From the NCBI GenBank assembly GCA_030077755.1, contig JAQJZZ010000008.1, positions 124,001 through 188,000 on the forward strand: a DNA stretch of 64,000 nt. The letters are read 5' to 3'. Positions 1 to 12,000 of this stretch are shown piece after piece. The notes beneath the pieces are model-generated. The model did not search any database. It had not been told where the DNA came from and worked only from the letters and a program-made list of their open reading frames with translations. The stretch comes from Filosporella fistucella. Lineage: Eukaryota; Ascomycota; Leotiomycetes; Helotiales. Positions within the stretch are counted from its first letter, which is position 1. Each line of letters begins with the position of its first letter. The position numbers were made by a program, and so were the translations under genes.

Positions 1-2
1 AC

Positions 3-110
3 GACAACGAGTTCAGCTTGATCGAGTTCCCTAAGGACGCTATTCCTCCATATGCTATACTTTCGCATAGATGTAAGGCTGGAGGTGGGAGATTGGGTCG
101 TGCCTTGTGA
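3..110 (+). pseudogene. HET-domain fragment, 5' cut by window edge, probably degenerate
   Basis: Reading frame 3 gives a peptide ending in IPPYAILSHR. This is the hallmark opening of the fungal heterokaryon-incompatibility (HET) domain, whose usual form is PPYAILSHTW. The conserved Trp is missing: the next codon is Cys, and the frame stops at 108-110. A GT at 81-82 could be a splice donor, but no downstream exon restores the usual continuation. A second open stretch ending at the TAG at 448-450 follows a possible acceptor near 284 and may belong to the same broken gene. HET proteins trigger cell death after non-self fusion. Only the start of the domain is seen, and the upstream part lies outside the window. 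It could be an intact gene with an unusual intron, but decay seems more likely. Confidence 0.5.
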
Positions 111-450
111 GTTGTTATGTTCAGAATTTTGTACTGTGCACACCAATTGCTAAGGCTGCGTGTTGCGCACCAGCCACTTCACACCAAGCCATAGAGACTA
201 AAATTACACGGAAATTACTAAACTCACGGCACCCTAACCCAAACTGGTTAGTCACTTTGATCCAAAGTACTAATCCACCTTTCAGATCTCAGTGAAGTTG
301 TACGCCACACCCGCCACAGGCGCTGAGGATGATTTCTGGCCTAGTAGTAAGGTGTTAGAACTTGAATATGATCCTTTTATCTATATCAGATATGGTAATA
401 GCTCAGTGGTAGAGTTAATAGATAAGATTTCTATAGAGCTACATAAGTAG

Positions 451-1502
451 GTTCTATTCAAAAATGGCGCGAGGGCGACAATGCGATCGTAATTTTCGAG
501 GAAGAGGGATTGAGGATATCCGAGAGTGGCTATAGAATATTATGTATAAAACATTATAGGACGTATTAAGGTGTACGTGGATTTTAAAATGCCTAAAGTC
601 AAAGTATCTGTTATTTTTTCCGACACGCAGGAATGGACGTTAACCTTGATCATGATCTTCATACTTTCCATTACATCAAACACACTTTCCTCCTCTTGGA
701 TACTTTGCCAACCAAGTCAAATTTAGGACCGCTCGAGCATAGGTGACACACCACAAATTTTACTTCGAACTCTGCATTATATCTAAATCGAGCAATTGTC
801 TTGATGTCTAGCACTCGACAATCTCTCTTCACCTGAGCCCAATTTATGTCGGCAATACAGATGCATTCCAGCTTGCTAGGCACTAGGTGCTATTCAGATA
901 CACGATCAGGTAGAGCTAAAAGGCTATGCATCACTTCAATAATACAAAATGAGACCATGTTATCTGGTATTACCTTACCAAGGATCCTTTGAGGTTTTTG
1001 ATGCACAATGTGTGCTCCTTGGTTCGATGTGGCTGGTTCGAATATCCTTTGTAGACTCAATGAGAGTGAAAGCCCAAAGACCGGTGGCGTACTCAGGAGG
1101 GGTAGAAGTTCAAAAGGCTCCATCACCTTGACGATTACAATAGCAAGCTGAGAGTTTGATTAGGTTTTCGATCATTCTTGAATATCGAGAGTTCCACCCG
1201 CCATTGATATTCTTTCAAGCTTGATAGTCCACCACAGCCGAGTAGAATTAACAAAGAAATTACCTAACATTTGTCAATTACAACCTAACTTCGGAATTTC
1301 TTTCAACAATAACTGGAGCAATGAAAAGTCCGGAAGCGGAGGAGACGTCGACGCGCCATGCTGGATGCGTCTAGCAAGAAATTCTTTCAACCACATTTCT
1401 CTAAGTAGATCACTCAGTTATAACCCTTCGAGCTACATCCACCCTGGAGCTTACACCCGTTATCAATCTTTTGATACTTCCCAAAGATACCAGATTCCTA
1501 CA
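451..1502. other. Intergenic, no supported gene
   Basis: Only short, unconvincing frames are present. The open frame of the next gene extends upstream to 1221 without a stop, including an in-frame ATG at 1362, so part of this stretch may be its 5' leader or an N-terminal extension. Confidence 0.4.
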
Positions 1503-2987
1503 ATGCCTCCCAAAGCCGCAGACTGGAAGCCAGTCCCAGGCAACCCAGTCCTAGACATTAACCACCAATTCCGCCCCCCATCCCCAGACCTCCTCTTATT
1601 CGAGACCGAACTCGAAGCCCGCATCTACCCCCCACCACCCCCAGGGCGAGCAGCACCCGCAACACCTCCCCGTCCTAGGAACGACGATGTAGCCAAATCA
1701 GCCCTACGTTATCTACCTATCCACGCCCTAGAGCTGAAAGCTCTCCTCGATGATGAGTTTGTCCCGCCACCGGCTCATCTACTAGAGTTCTATCTGGAGC
1801 TCATTTGCAAGACGCAGAATAGTCGCACGAACAACCATAATGGCATTTCTGAATTTGGCGTCTCTCGAGCTGAAGACTTGCGTGTCGCGGAAGTGAGGAA
1901 GAATGGGAGGGGGAATCTTCCGTATGGTGCTCAGCCACCGCCGCGGATACCGTGTTATATGTATCAGACTCTTCGGTTCACAGAAAGATTATTGAATCGT
2001 GCAGAGAAGAAGAGTAATGAGTGGGGATACGTAAAGGCTGCGCAGATGTGGAAGGACATCTATCCTTTCCTTGGAAACAAGGGGTTTTCGGAGGGCTTCT
2101 TTGATGTCGAACATATTTTCCTGCCGCTTCATGAGAATCAGCATACGAGTTTGATTGTCATTAGTCCGATACAGAGAAGTGTCGAGTATCTATCCTCTCG
2201 CAGAGAATACTTGGAAGAGTATGATCTGTTTTACAAAGTCTTTCAGTATCTTGCTTTTGAGCTGGGCGACAGATTCATCTTGTCTGAGTGGAGCTATAGA
2301 GATGCTGGGTCGCCGCAGGAAGATCAGAGGTATCCGAAGAGGATTAATAGTGAGGAAGAGGAGAGTGGCGATGAGGGGAGCGAGGAAGAGGGAAATGAGG
2401 AAGAAGAGGAAGAGGAAGCAGACGAGGAATTTATAAACCAGAGTACCGTCTATGCCATGACAAACGCATTCAACGTTGCATTTGGACTAGGTACCGGAAG
2501 GAATCTCTACAACTCGGCAGACATTGCTATCAGATGCCGGCGAATAGCATTTGAACTCCACACCGGAAAACTAGACTTCGGCACCCCTCCTATACCAATC
2601 ATGCAGCAAGATCTCTATCTAGGTCTCAGATATAAGCAACCGCAGGAAGCACCTGGACAAGCATACCTTGGCCCCAAGACTGTAGACGCGGCTTGGACAC
2701 CTATTCCCGGGAGTAAGAGAAATTATCGAGGCATGACACAACTGGGTCCTGGGACTATGAGTTGGATTAGAGACGAAGCGGGGTACGAGCCAAGGACAGA
2801 GTTCAATGATGTGAACAGTATCAAGCAGCTTCGCAAGGAACTGAAGAACTTGGGACTGAATCATAAAATTGAATTTGATGCGGGTATGGATGAGGATGCT
2901 CAGCGAACTGAATTGAGGGCAATGCTTCATGTGGAATTGGATCGAAGGGCGGTGGTTAAGAGGAGGAAGACACTTGGGTTTTCTTGA
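1503..2987 (+). CDS. Hypothetical acidic protein, 494 aa
   Basis: I do not recognise the family. A single exon from the ATG at 1503 (good context, ACAATG) encodes about 494 residues. The N-terminus is Pro-rich (residues 1-60, including a run of Pro near residue 40). A strongly acidic low-complexity stretch of Glu and Asp lies near residues 283-311. The C-terminus ends in a basic patch (VKRRKTLGF) that could be a nuclear localisation signal. The acidic block plus basic tail would suit a nuclear protein, but this is inference. The frame is open upstream to 1221, and another in-frame ATG at 1362 would add 47 residues. I chose 1503 because the protein-like composition begins there. Coding is supported by the long open frame and by codon choice that changes sharply at the ends. 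Confidence 0.6.
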   Translation: MPPKAADWKPVPGNPVLDINHQFRPPSPDLLLFETELEARIYPPPPPGRAAPATPPRPRNDDVAKSALRYLPIHALELKALLDDEFVPPPAHLLEFYLELICKTQNSRTNNHNGISEFGVSRAEDLRVAEVRKNGRGNLPYGAQPPPRIPCYMYQTLRFTERLLNRAEKKSNEWGYVKAAQMWKDIYPFLGNKGFSEGFFDVEHIFLPLHENQHTSLIVISPIQRSVEYLSSRREYLEEYDLFYKVFQYLAFELGDRFILSEWSYRDAGSPQEDQRYPKRINSEEEESGDEGSEEEGNEEEEEEEADEEFINQSTVYAMTNAFNVAFGLGTGRNLYNSADIAIRCRRIAFELHTGKLDFGTPPIPIMQQDLYLGLRYKQPQEAPGQAYLGPKTVDAAWTPIPGSKRNYRGMTQLGPGTMSWIRDEAGYEPRTEFNDVNSIKQLRKELKNLGLNHKIEFDAGMDEDAQRTELRAMLHVELDRRAVVKRRKTLGFS

Positions 2988-3423
2988 TTGAGCAATACTC
3001 AAAAGGGTTTTGATTTGAAGGGGGGGTATTAGTGGTAGTAATTGTGCGGTTTCTGTATCATCACTGCTTGTCCTGAAGTGCTTAGGAAAATAGAATTTTG
3101 GTTATTCTACCAAATTGATACAACGAAAGACAGAATTATTGAATTAAATTGGGCAATAGACATGATAGTAGTCGCGACATATGAAGTGAAAGTCTCAAGC
3201 AGATTATCATCTAACAAACGGAAGTGGTTCAAAAGGAGCTAAAGTTAGTGGAAAGTATCTAGTTAAGGTGAAAACGATATAGTTTTTAAGTAAAGAAGGG
3301 TTTATCTGATTAATTTCCGTCTCTCAATTGCTTTTTTACGTAAATCTAAATCTTATGTATCTTACACATATCCCTTTCACCTCTCCTTCCTCCCTCTATC
3401 CTCCTCCCATCCCGCACTCTACC
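2988..3423. other. Convergent intergenic region
   Basis: This 436-bp spacer separates the 3' ends of two convergent genes. It is AT-rich in the middle and CT-rich near 3370-3430. I see no gene in it. Confidence 0.5.
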
Positions 3424-5771
3424 TCACAACACCAAACCGTTATTACCATCAACCGCCCACCGCCCCACAAACTTAAAAGCCTTCAACCCTTTCTCAAATT
3501 CCTTTATAAAACTCTCTTCTACACCTCCAGCAGTATAAACCCCCTCTCCCTTCGCGTCAACCGCCTCTAGCGTCCTATTTGCCGTCCCTAATGCAGCGAC
3601 AGGTTTACCCCATCGAAACGCATCTGTCAAAATCTGTTGCGGACGGCCTGCCGGAAATAAAGAGCTTGTAATGGAGGAGGAGTTTGAAGAGGACGGGGAA
3701 AGTGAAGAGAAAAGTACTTCCGTGCCTGAAGTCAAGATCACTCCATCCAAAGTAGAAGCGTCTGCTGCGGAGTATGTTTGATTGATGCCGTTATTTTTCT
3801 GTAAAGATTCTGCGACAATGATGGTGTTTACTCCCGCGGAAGTGAAAGCTTTCGCTAGATCGGCTGCTTGGGAGAGAGAAGTAGGATTTGTAGTTGTGGA
3901 GAGGATACCGATTGTGAGACCCTTGATAGTAGGCAGCTCAGTGCCGAAAATAGAGACACCGATCGTTTTATTATCATGATAGAATTTGGGATCGGCTTCT
4001 GGAGCAGTCATTCCCAGTGCAGCAGCCACGCGAACAGCGACATCGTGAGACACACGATTGAGTTGTATTAAAACATTTGATTTCACGATCTCGGACTGCA
4101 AGTGTGAGAGCTCGAATCGGATGGCGTTGATGAGGAATTGTTGTTCAGCCGGGATGAGAGAGTTGTAGAAGAGACGAGGTTGAGACCAGACGTCTGCGAA
4201 TGTGGGGGATGTGGCGCGAGATAGGAAGCCGGTTATTGAACGGCGAGGAGCTGTGAAGAAGCCGTTTCCGACGGTTTGGTTGGCTTGCTTGGGGGAACCG
4301 GAGTTGAGTGTGTTTGGTGAGTAGGCCGCTGTGTTGAGATGGATGAAATTCTGGCCCGCGCCATCACGATTATTGTTGTGGACTTTGGTGTGAGGACGAT
4401 TGATTGGCAATTGCTCGAAATTTGGGCCACCATGACGGTTGAGTTGAGTGTCGAGGTAGGAGTAGATGCGGCCTTGGAGCAAGGGATCCTCAGTAAAATC
4501 AATACCGCGAACGATATGTCCTGGCTGAAACATGACTTGTTCGGTCTCCGCGAAGTAGTTGGTTGGATTGGTGTCAAGTTTCATCAGACCGAGAGGAGTG
4601 ACCGGGACGAGATCCTCGGGAAGAATCTTAGTTGGATCCAAAAGATCAAATCCAAAAGAGAGCGCATCCTTCTCATCCACAATTTGGACACCAAGTTCCC
4701 ATTCAGGACCATTGCCAGAAGCAATAGCATCCCAAAGATCTTGACGATGGTAATCAGCATTCTTTCCAGCCAAGACTTGAGCCTCTTCCCAAACCAAACT
4801 AGCCTTTCCCTGTTTGGTCTTCCAATGCCACTTGACCAATTTAGTATTGCCTTTGTCAGTGACTAATCTGAAAGTATGAATGCCGAATCCATCCATATGT
4901 CTGTAAGACCGTGGAATACCATTTCCTGCCATGGCCCAAAACAAAGTGTGCAAGGAACTTGGCTGCTGACTGAAAAAGTCCCATGCAGAGTCATGTGCTG
5001 TAGCTCCCTGTGGAATTTCATTATCTGGACTTGGCTTGACGGCATGAATGAGGTCAGGAAACAGAATTGCATCTTGAATGAAGAAGACAGGAATGTTATT
5101 TCCAACAATGTCTAGAGAGTCAGCTGTGCTCTGGTATCGCATGATAAACCTACCAAAATTTCCTTCATCTGTGTAAAACCGAGTAGCGAATCCATGAACA
5201 TCTCTAGCAGTGTCTGCGCTACCTCGGGATCCAGCTACAGTGGAAAATCGCACAAACACAGGCGTTTTCTTTCCTGCCTTGCCCAAAAAAGATGCAGCAG
5301 TGATGTTGCTATAATCACCATAACTCGTAAAAGTTCCGTGTGCGCCTATACTTGACATCAGAAAGTTAATTCCAGCTGCATGAGGAACGTACCGGCTCCA
5401 CGCGCATGAACAGCTCGTTCTGGTACCTGTAGATACTGTGAACGGGAACGATCGCCTATTCATGAGCGACCTACTCGTTCATGATCAAAGTGCTGAATCT
5501 TTTGACGGAAAATGAAATCTTCAAGAAGGGTGGGACCTCGATCACCAGCCTTCAAGGAGTGATCATCCGCGATACGGCCTCCAGCATCTGAAGTAAGATA
5601 CGAATTAGAGTCATCGACAGTAAATTGCTTGAGAAATTTTGCATTGGTCTGAGGGTCAGAATTCTCCGGGTTTTCAGCGCGTGCTTCAAGTCTCTCGGCC
5701 CCCTCCATATATGGACATGCCGCAGAGGTAAAGCCAAGAAGGCATGTCAGCAGAAGCCATATACTTCGCAT
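3424..5771 (-). CDS. Secreted large-subunit catalase, 736 aa, three introns
   Basis: This is a heme catalase that splits hydrogen peroxide into water and oxygen, probably extracellular or in the cell wall (CatB/Cat-3 type). The ATG at 5771 opens a signal peptide ([17 protein letters not shown]). Exons by splice motifs are 5475-5771, 5393-5426, 5154-5345 and 3424-5111. The introns are 48, 47 and 42 bp. Removing the first two restores the catalytic block [18 protein letters not shown] (His near residue 106). The third, 5112-5153, is a multiple of three and would otherwise read through as 14 extra residues before [11 protein letters not shown] (the catalytic Asn). The heme-ligand Tyr lies in [10 protein letters not shown]. 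The C-terminal 150 residues or so form the flavodoxin/DJ-1-like domain typical of large-subunit catalases. About 736 aa is normal for this class. Confidence 0.93.
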
Positions 5772-8700
5772 ATTGATAACGGGGTGTTTGGGAGAAGAGC
5801 GAAGACACTGAGGCATCTGACGATAGAATGCTAGCTGACTTTGGCCAGGAGAAAATCCAAAGGCGACAAAATGAAGGTGAAACGGATGAGCTGTTGCAGT
5901 GTAGACCTGGATGACAGCTCGCACTGAACGGAGACACGTGGAAAGCTGGTTGAGGGATAGGCATCTTTGTAGGAATTTAAGTTGTTTATAACAGGTTAAG
6001 ATGAAATACCCCACCAGCTCAATAGCTCAACGGGCTTTCCCGTTGCCTACCTGCCGTTGATAAAATTACATCGAACACAAGACTTAAACAGAGACGAGCC
6101 CCTGATTCTGGGCTAGACCGTCACGAAAGAATGGTACGTGTGCACGGCAGCTCGATCGGTGTTACGGAGAGAAGAAGTGACAAACATGAGATAGGTGCCG
6201 AAGTTGGACAGTATATCTCCGCTAACAAGCTTGGCTGCATGTTGTTGGCCCATGCCAATGTACTGGTTCTGTTGGCATTCGATTTTGATTGATTCTGCTG
6301 ACTTGAAGAATGGCGATGTGATCGATTGACAAGGGACAGGCGGTTAACATTCTTACTGAATCGAGTGCCACAAATACTCATGATTTTGAAGTGGAAGCGA
6401 GGCAAGGTATACCCAGGCCAGGCCCACAACCGGCATATCAGATCGACAAAACTAAGGAGAAAAGCTAGCAAATCAGATAAAGATTTTGCGGGTAATTGTA
6501 TATTCAGTGGGGATATGACGGGGAGGAAATTGTAAAACAAGAGTTTGCACACTTACGTGACGTGAAACCTACCAGATATTGAGGATTGAGTGTGGGGTTG
6601 CACAACTCCCGAGCAGCATATTGCTAATCATTAATTTGACCAATCTCCACGAATACATCGAGAATCAATCATAAGATACGTGTGCGACGAGGATACTTAA
6701 ACCCCTACAGGTTTGATTGCGAATCGTAGTAAGTGCCTGCAAATGTTGAAAAGGGCCTGGTTGCGAGATTTAATTGTGCTTGCGGAGTACATCGCTTTCG
6801 GGATGTGTGATCCGGTCAAGCAAGCTATTTTTGAATCGATTGTTCCTTGGCTGGTTGGCAATTTTTATTTTGACATGCAGAATTGAAAAGACATGGTCAG
6901 GGAGCCAACAACTGTTCCTGGTATGAGAATGGTCGGAGTCTGCAGTGTAGTATTACCACATACAATGTCGACCTGAGATGAGGTTAAAATGGGTCAAGTG
7001 GCCGCATGTTCCGTCGCATTTCGAGCCGCAAAATTCCAGCGACGTGGTTGAAATTTGAAATCCTCCTATCAAGATGCGCCATGAATCGAAATATCTCCTC
7101 TGCGGAGGGCGGAATGTGATCCGGTTCAGCGTTGTGTCCGGCTAAATACCCGCTGCCATTATGGATTCCCACCAGATGTACCTCGAGAGCCAAAGATCGT
7201 GGTGGATTAATGCACGGGTGAATATGGAACGATTCTGCGTGTCTATGGAATGCAGGTAGAATGCGAGGTTTATTTTGTGCTACAGGTATCGACGGACACT
7301 CAAATGCAGTATGTTATTGTCGGGCCATTGTACAGATTCGAGCCAATATCTGATTAGCGCAATGTGACTTTGTCGAAAGCAGGTTGCAATTCATCGTAAT
7401 TGGGTTGGAGTAGCTCTCGGCAGACTGCAGATGCATTATCCCGTATGTGCGCGATGTTTCTTGAGGTCAGTATGTGCCACGAGATGTTGGGTATTTGATT
7501 GCGATCAGACGGGGTGCCACATGTGGGCTCCTCCGATAGACATATTACGTTGATTGAGCATGAGAGTCTGAGCAAAGCGGAGATTGGAAGAGTGAGTAGG
7601 AAGTATAGCTTCGTGTGAAGAGTTTAGAATGTAATGGTGACGAAAATGTTTATAAGAAGAAAGCAGTGGATGCTCGCACGGGAGGTGGACGGAACGAGAG
7701 CGACAAAGCAGCCCTGGATGCCGAATGATTCGAGATTCGGTGGAGGCAATCTCAGATAGTAGGTACCTACAAGTACAGTCCTTGTACCTAGGTCCTCGGG
7801 TTCTTTCGAATCTGTTGCTAGAGTATATTAGAGTCGAGCTTGAGCCTACCTACTCGTAAATATATGCAGGTATTGTAGGCTTGCGTTGTCGTTGAAAGAA
7901 GAGATCTGGTGTATATGGTGGCGGCCTCCAGCGGCTTGGCTGTGAAAAGGAGGAGGTCGTCGTGGTGGAAGTGAAAGATGAAAGTGGGCAGCAGGTGGCA
8001 GAAAAAGCTTGAAATGACGGAAGTGGATGGTGGTGGCTGCATCACGTGATTCCCCAATTTCCTGGTCGTCCGAACCACCCTCCTCTCCCTCCCGTCTATG
8101 TCTCTCGACCATCGAACTCAACTATCACGCCGCGGAAGGCATCTCGTTGAGTTAGAGCAATATGACAGCATCATCTTTTTCTTCTCCGCCTGTATTCTTC
8201 CTACACAAATACGACTTTATCGGTGTTATTCTCGCACAATCACAGACAGCCAGCAAAGTCCCTCAGCACCGAATATCACTCCTCTTCTCTTCACTCGGCC
8301 CGTTTTCTAACAGCTCGCGTCTCCCAAGCACTACCTCCGCATCTCCCCACCAAAGTCCCCGTACCTACTCTATTGCATTGCATCATCACCGCTTCTCCAA
8401 AGTTTTCACCCTCACCCAGTGCGGGGCATGCGGGGTCCATCTGGGCAATGATTGTCAGGTACTTCATGTCTTGCCCTGCTCACACCCATTACTAGGTACC
8501 GTTACTACTGCAGAATTCTGCAATTCTCGGTCAATTGCCCACCTACGCACTCTAACATTTGATGACTAACAATTTTAGTACATCAACAGTTCATCCCATT
8601 TGATGCTTGTTTATTAGTCCCTTCAACTTCAACTGTCACTCGGCCCTTCTTTGATCCTCTACCATAATCGTGGTGCCACCTCCTCACCTTATTCCGATTA

Positions 8701-8947
8701 AGCTATAGCTCGTGCATGCCGTGTACCCTCAGAACCTGGAATCAAGAATTATTCAACAACGGTAAAGGCAAGTGCGGGGAGCGGGAAAGAAAGGTGCAAG
8801 TACAAGATGACCGTGTTTCCCTCATCCAATTCACCAGACTTCTGGTTCAGTACTTCTCTGTCGTTTCTCTCTCTGTGGTTGTGGTTTTGGTCTTCATTAT
8901 TTCTGTTTCTATACACGACCCACCAGATCTTCTGGCATCAGAAAAAG
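5772..8947. other. Long gene-free divergent spacer
   Basis: About 3.2 kb lies between the divergent catalase and alpha-glucosidase genes. Frames here are short and lack recognisable domains. The stretch from about 8150 to 8900 is pyrimidine-rich, as expected of a long fungal promoter or 5' leader, and carries several upstream ATGs before the alpha-glucosidase start. A small inverted motif around GTAGGTACCTAC is seen near 7760. Confidence 0.5.
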
Positions 8948-11900
8948 ATGGCAGGCAGAGCAGTTCTCGCCTTGGGTGCTCTTTGCGCCTCACTTGCCAC
9001 CACCTACGCTCAATCTTATACCGCCAGCACTCCGGCAAATGCCACTGGAGCTTCTCCTACTACCAGCTTCCGAGCTATATTCACACTGCCATCGGATATC
9101 GACAATAGCGTCCCTCTTCTCCCGAATATCAAGGATCCAGAAGCTGTCAATGCCCAAGATGTTTGTCCTGGATATACAGCTTCCAATGTGAGAAGAACAC
9201 CATATGGATTAACTGCTTCTCTCAGCATTGCTGGTGATGCATGCAATGTCTATGGTACAGATGTTGATTTTCTCAACCTCACTGTCGAGTATCAATCCGA
9301 CGATAGATTACACATCGAAATTGTTCCTACATACGTTGATGCTTCCAACAGTTCTTGGTATATCTTGCCAGAAGCACTCGTAGAGAAACCTACCATCGAT
9401 GCTGATGCCAACTCAACGAGTCTGGACAATGATCTGAACTTTGTTTGGAGCAATGATCCAACATTCTCGTTCACTGTCATCCGCCAATCTACTGGTGATG
9501 TTCTTTTTGACACTACTGGAACCAAGCTTGTCTTTGAAAACCAATTCGTTGAGTTTGCCAGCTCTCTTCCTGAGAATTACAATCTGTATGGTCTTGGAGA
9601 AGTCATTCACGGTCTTCGAATGGGCAACAACTTCACTCGTACCTTCTATGCGGCGGATGTTGGAGATCCAATCGATTATAATCTTTATGGAGACCACTCA
9701 TTTTACCTCGATACCCGTTACTACGAGGTTGATGCAAGTACTGGTAACCTGACATACGCTGCAAATGCCACCAATGCCAGCGCCGAGTACGTTTCTTACT
9801 CCCACGGGGTCTACATGAGAAACGCACATGGTCAAGAGGTTTTGATGAGGCCTTCAAATATCACCTGGAGAACGATCGGTGGTAGCATTGACCTGTATTT
9901 CTATGCTGGCCCCACGCAAGACAAAGTCACAAAAGCATACCAGACCAGTGCAATTGGTTTGCCAGCTATGCAACAATACTTCACTTTCGGATATCACCAA
10001 TGTCGATGGGGATATACAAATTGGACCGTACTTCAAGATGTTGTTGATAACTTTGATCGATTTGGAATTCCTTTGGAAAATATCTGGTAAGTCACACGAC
10101 CTTCTTTATGGACACCGCTGACAATTGCAGGACCGATATTGATTACATGAATCAATACCGTGACTTTGATAATGATCAAAATACATTTAGCTATTCTGAA
10201 GGCGCCCAGTTCCTCTCCAAACTGCATGATAGCGGTCGACACTACATTCCCATCGTGGATTCTGCTATCTACATCCCAAATCCAGAGAATGCCAGCGATG
10301 CTTACGCAACATTCGACCGAGGAAATGCAACTGATTCATTCATGCTGAATCCTGATGGAAGTCTGTATATTGGTGCCGTTTGGCCAGGATATACCGTTTT
10401 CCCTGACTTCATTGGTGCTGTTCTCAATGGAACTGGAGCTTTGAAATGGTGGGCCGACGAGCTTGCTATCTGGCACCAGAACGTTTCATATGATGGCATC
10501 TGGATTGATATGAGCGAGGTGTCATCTTTCTGTGTTGGATCTTGTGGTAGTGGGAATCTCACTCTCAATCCTGTTCATCCTCCATTCAGTCTTCCTGGAG
10601 AAACCAACAATGTCATCTATGGTTACCCAGAGGGTTTCAATAACACGAACAGTACCGACTTCTCTTCAATTGAAGCTGCCTCCTCTAGCCAGGCTTCAAG
10701 AATCTCGGCCACAGCAGTCCCACCTCCATCCACCTCAACAACGTATCTTCGCACTACACCTACGCCAGACAAGCGTTCAATTGAGTATCCTCCATATGTC
10801 ATCAACCATGTCCAAGGGGCCCTTGATGTTCATGCTGTTAGTCCAAATGCCACGCATCATGGCGGTACACAAGAGTACGACTATCACAACTTGTTCGGTC
10901 ACCAGATCTTGAATGCTACTTACCACGGACTTCTCGGTGTGTTCGCAGGCAAGCGTCCTTTCATCATTGGTCGATCTACATTCGCTGGTTCAGGTAAATG
11001 GGCAGGTCACTGGGGTGGAGACAACGCTTCTTTGTGGGCATACATGTACTTCTCTATCTCCCAGGCCCTATCATTCTCTCTCTTCGGTATCCCAATGTTC
11101 GGTGTCGATACCTGCGGTTTCAACGGTAACTCAGATGAAGAACTTTGCAATCGCTGGATGCAACTTTCTGCATTCTTCCCATTCTACCGAAACCACAATG
11201 TCCTATCCGCCATTCCACAGGAACCATACGTCTGGGCATCTGTAGCGGAAGCAAGTAAGAGTGCGATGAGCATTCGATATGCCTTACTTCCATACATTTA
11301 CACCACATTCTACCTCGCACATTCAACTGGCTCTACAGTCATGCGCGCTCTAGCATGGGAGTTTCCTAACGATCCTTCTCTCGCGGCAGCTGATGCGCAA
11401 TTCATGTTAGGAGACAGTTTATTGATCACACCAGTCCTTGCACAAGGTGCCACGACTGTGGATGGTGTATTCCCTGGCTCAGGACACGGAGAAATCTGGT
11501 ACGATTGGTACAATCAATCAGCCATCACCTCCAGTCCAGGACAAAACATCACCATCGACGCACCCTTAGGACATATCCCCGTCCACATCCGTGGAGGCAG
11601 TGTTCTTCCCATCCAAGAACCAGCTTTGACTACTCGCGACAGCAGAAGAAATCCATGGGGCTTAATCGCTGCTTCGAGCTTGGAGGGCACAGCTAAAGGA
11701 GTACTATACACCGATGATGGAGAATCTCTCGTACAAAACTCTACTCTCTGGGTTGAATTCTCGCTCACTGGATCTGCACTCTATGCTTCTGCTCGCGGGA
11801 CGTATAATGATACTAATCCTCTCGCTAACGTCACGATCTTGGGTGTTCCATCTCCAGTCAATAATGTGACTCTTAATGGCGCTGCGTTGAACAGTGGATG

Positions 11901-12000
11901 GACTTATAATCAGACTACGAAGGTTTTGGATGTTAAGGGATTGGGGAATTCGACGAGTGGTGGTGCTTGGGCTAATGATTGGGTTTTGAAATGGGCGTGA
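8948..12000 (+). CDS. Secreted GH31 alpha-glucosidase, 1002 aa
   Basis: This glycoside hydrolase family 31 enzyme releases glucose from the non-reducing ends of maltose, starch fragments or related alpha-glucosides outside the cell. The ATG at 8948 opens a classic signal peptide ending near TTYAQ. There are two exons, 8948-10086 and 10131-12000, and the 44-bp intron (GTAAGT..TTGCAG) splits the Trp codon of NIWTDIDYM. The catalytic nucleophile is Asp506 in GIWIDMSE and the acid/base is Asp677 in HWGGDN. Many Asn-X-Ser/Thr sites fit a glycosylated secreted enzyme. A Ser/Thr/Pro-rich insert around residues 555-590 is usual for fungal members. An in-frame upstream ATG at 8807 would add 47 residues with a strongly hydrophobic stretch; I prefer 8948 because it gives a normal signal peptide. 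Length is typical of the family. Confidence 0.93.
10087..10130 (+). other. 44-bp spliceosomal intron
   Basis: The donor GTAAGT and acceptor TTGCAG bound 44 bp. Removing it joins the GH31 reading frame through a conserved Trp codon. It is among the shortest introns in the window. Confidence 0.85.

Noticed and set aside
393..470. tRNA-like stretch with TAGCTCAGTGG (A box) and GGTTCTATTC (B-box-like)
   Set aside because: The anticodon and acceptor arms do not pair, the B box is imperfect, and the same bases lie in an open protein frame ending at 450. Chance or a decayed tRNA-derived repeat.
8162..8569. 135-codon frame upstream of the GH31 gene
   Set aside because: Ser/Pro/His-rich low-complexity text in a pyrimidine-rich leader region; nothing indicates a protein.
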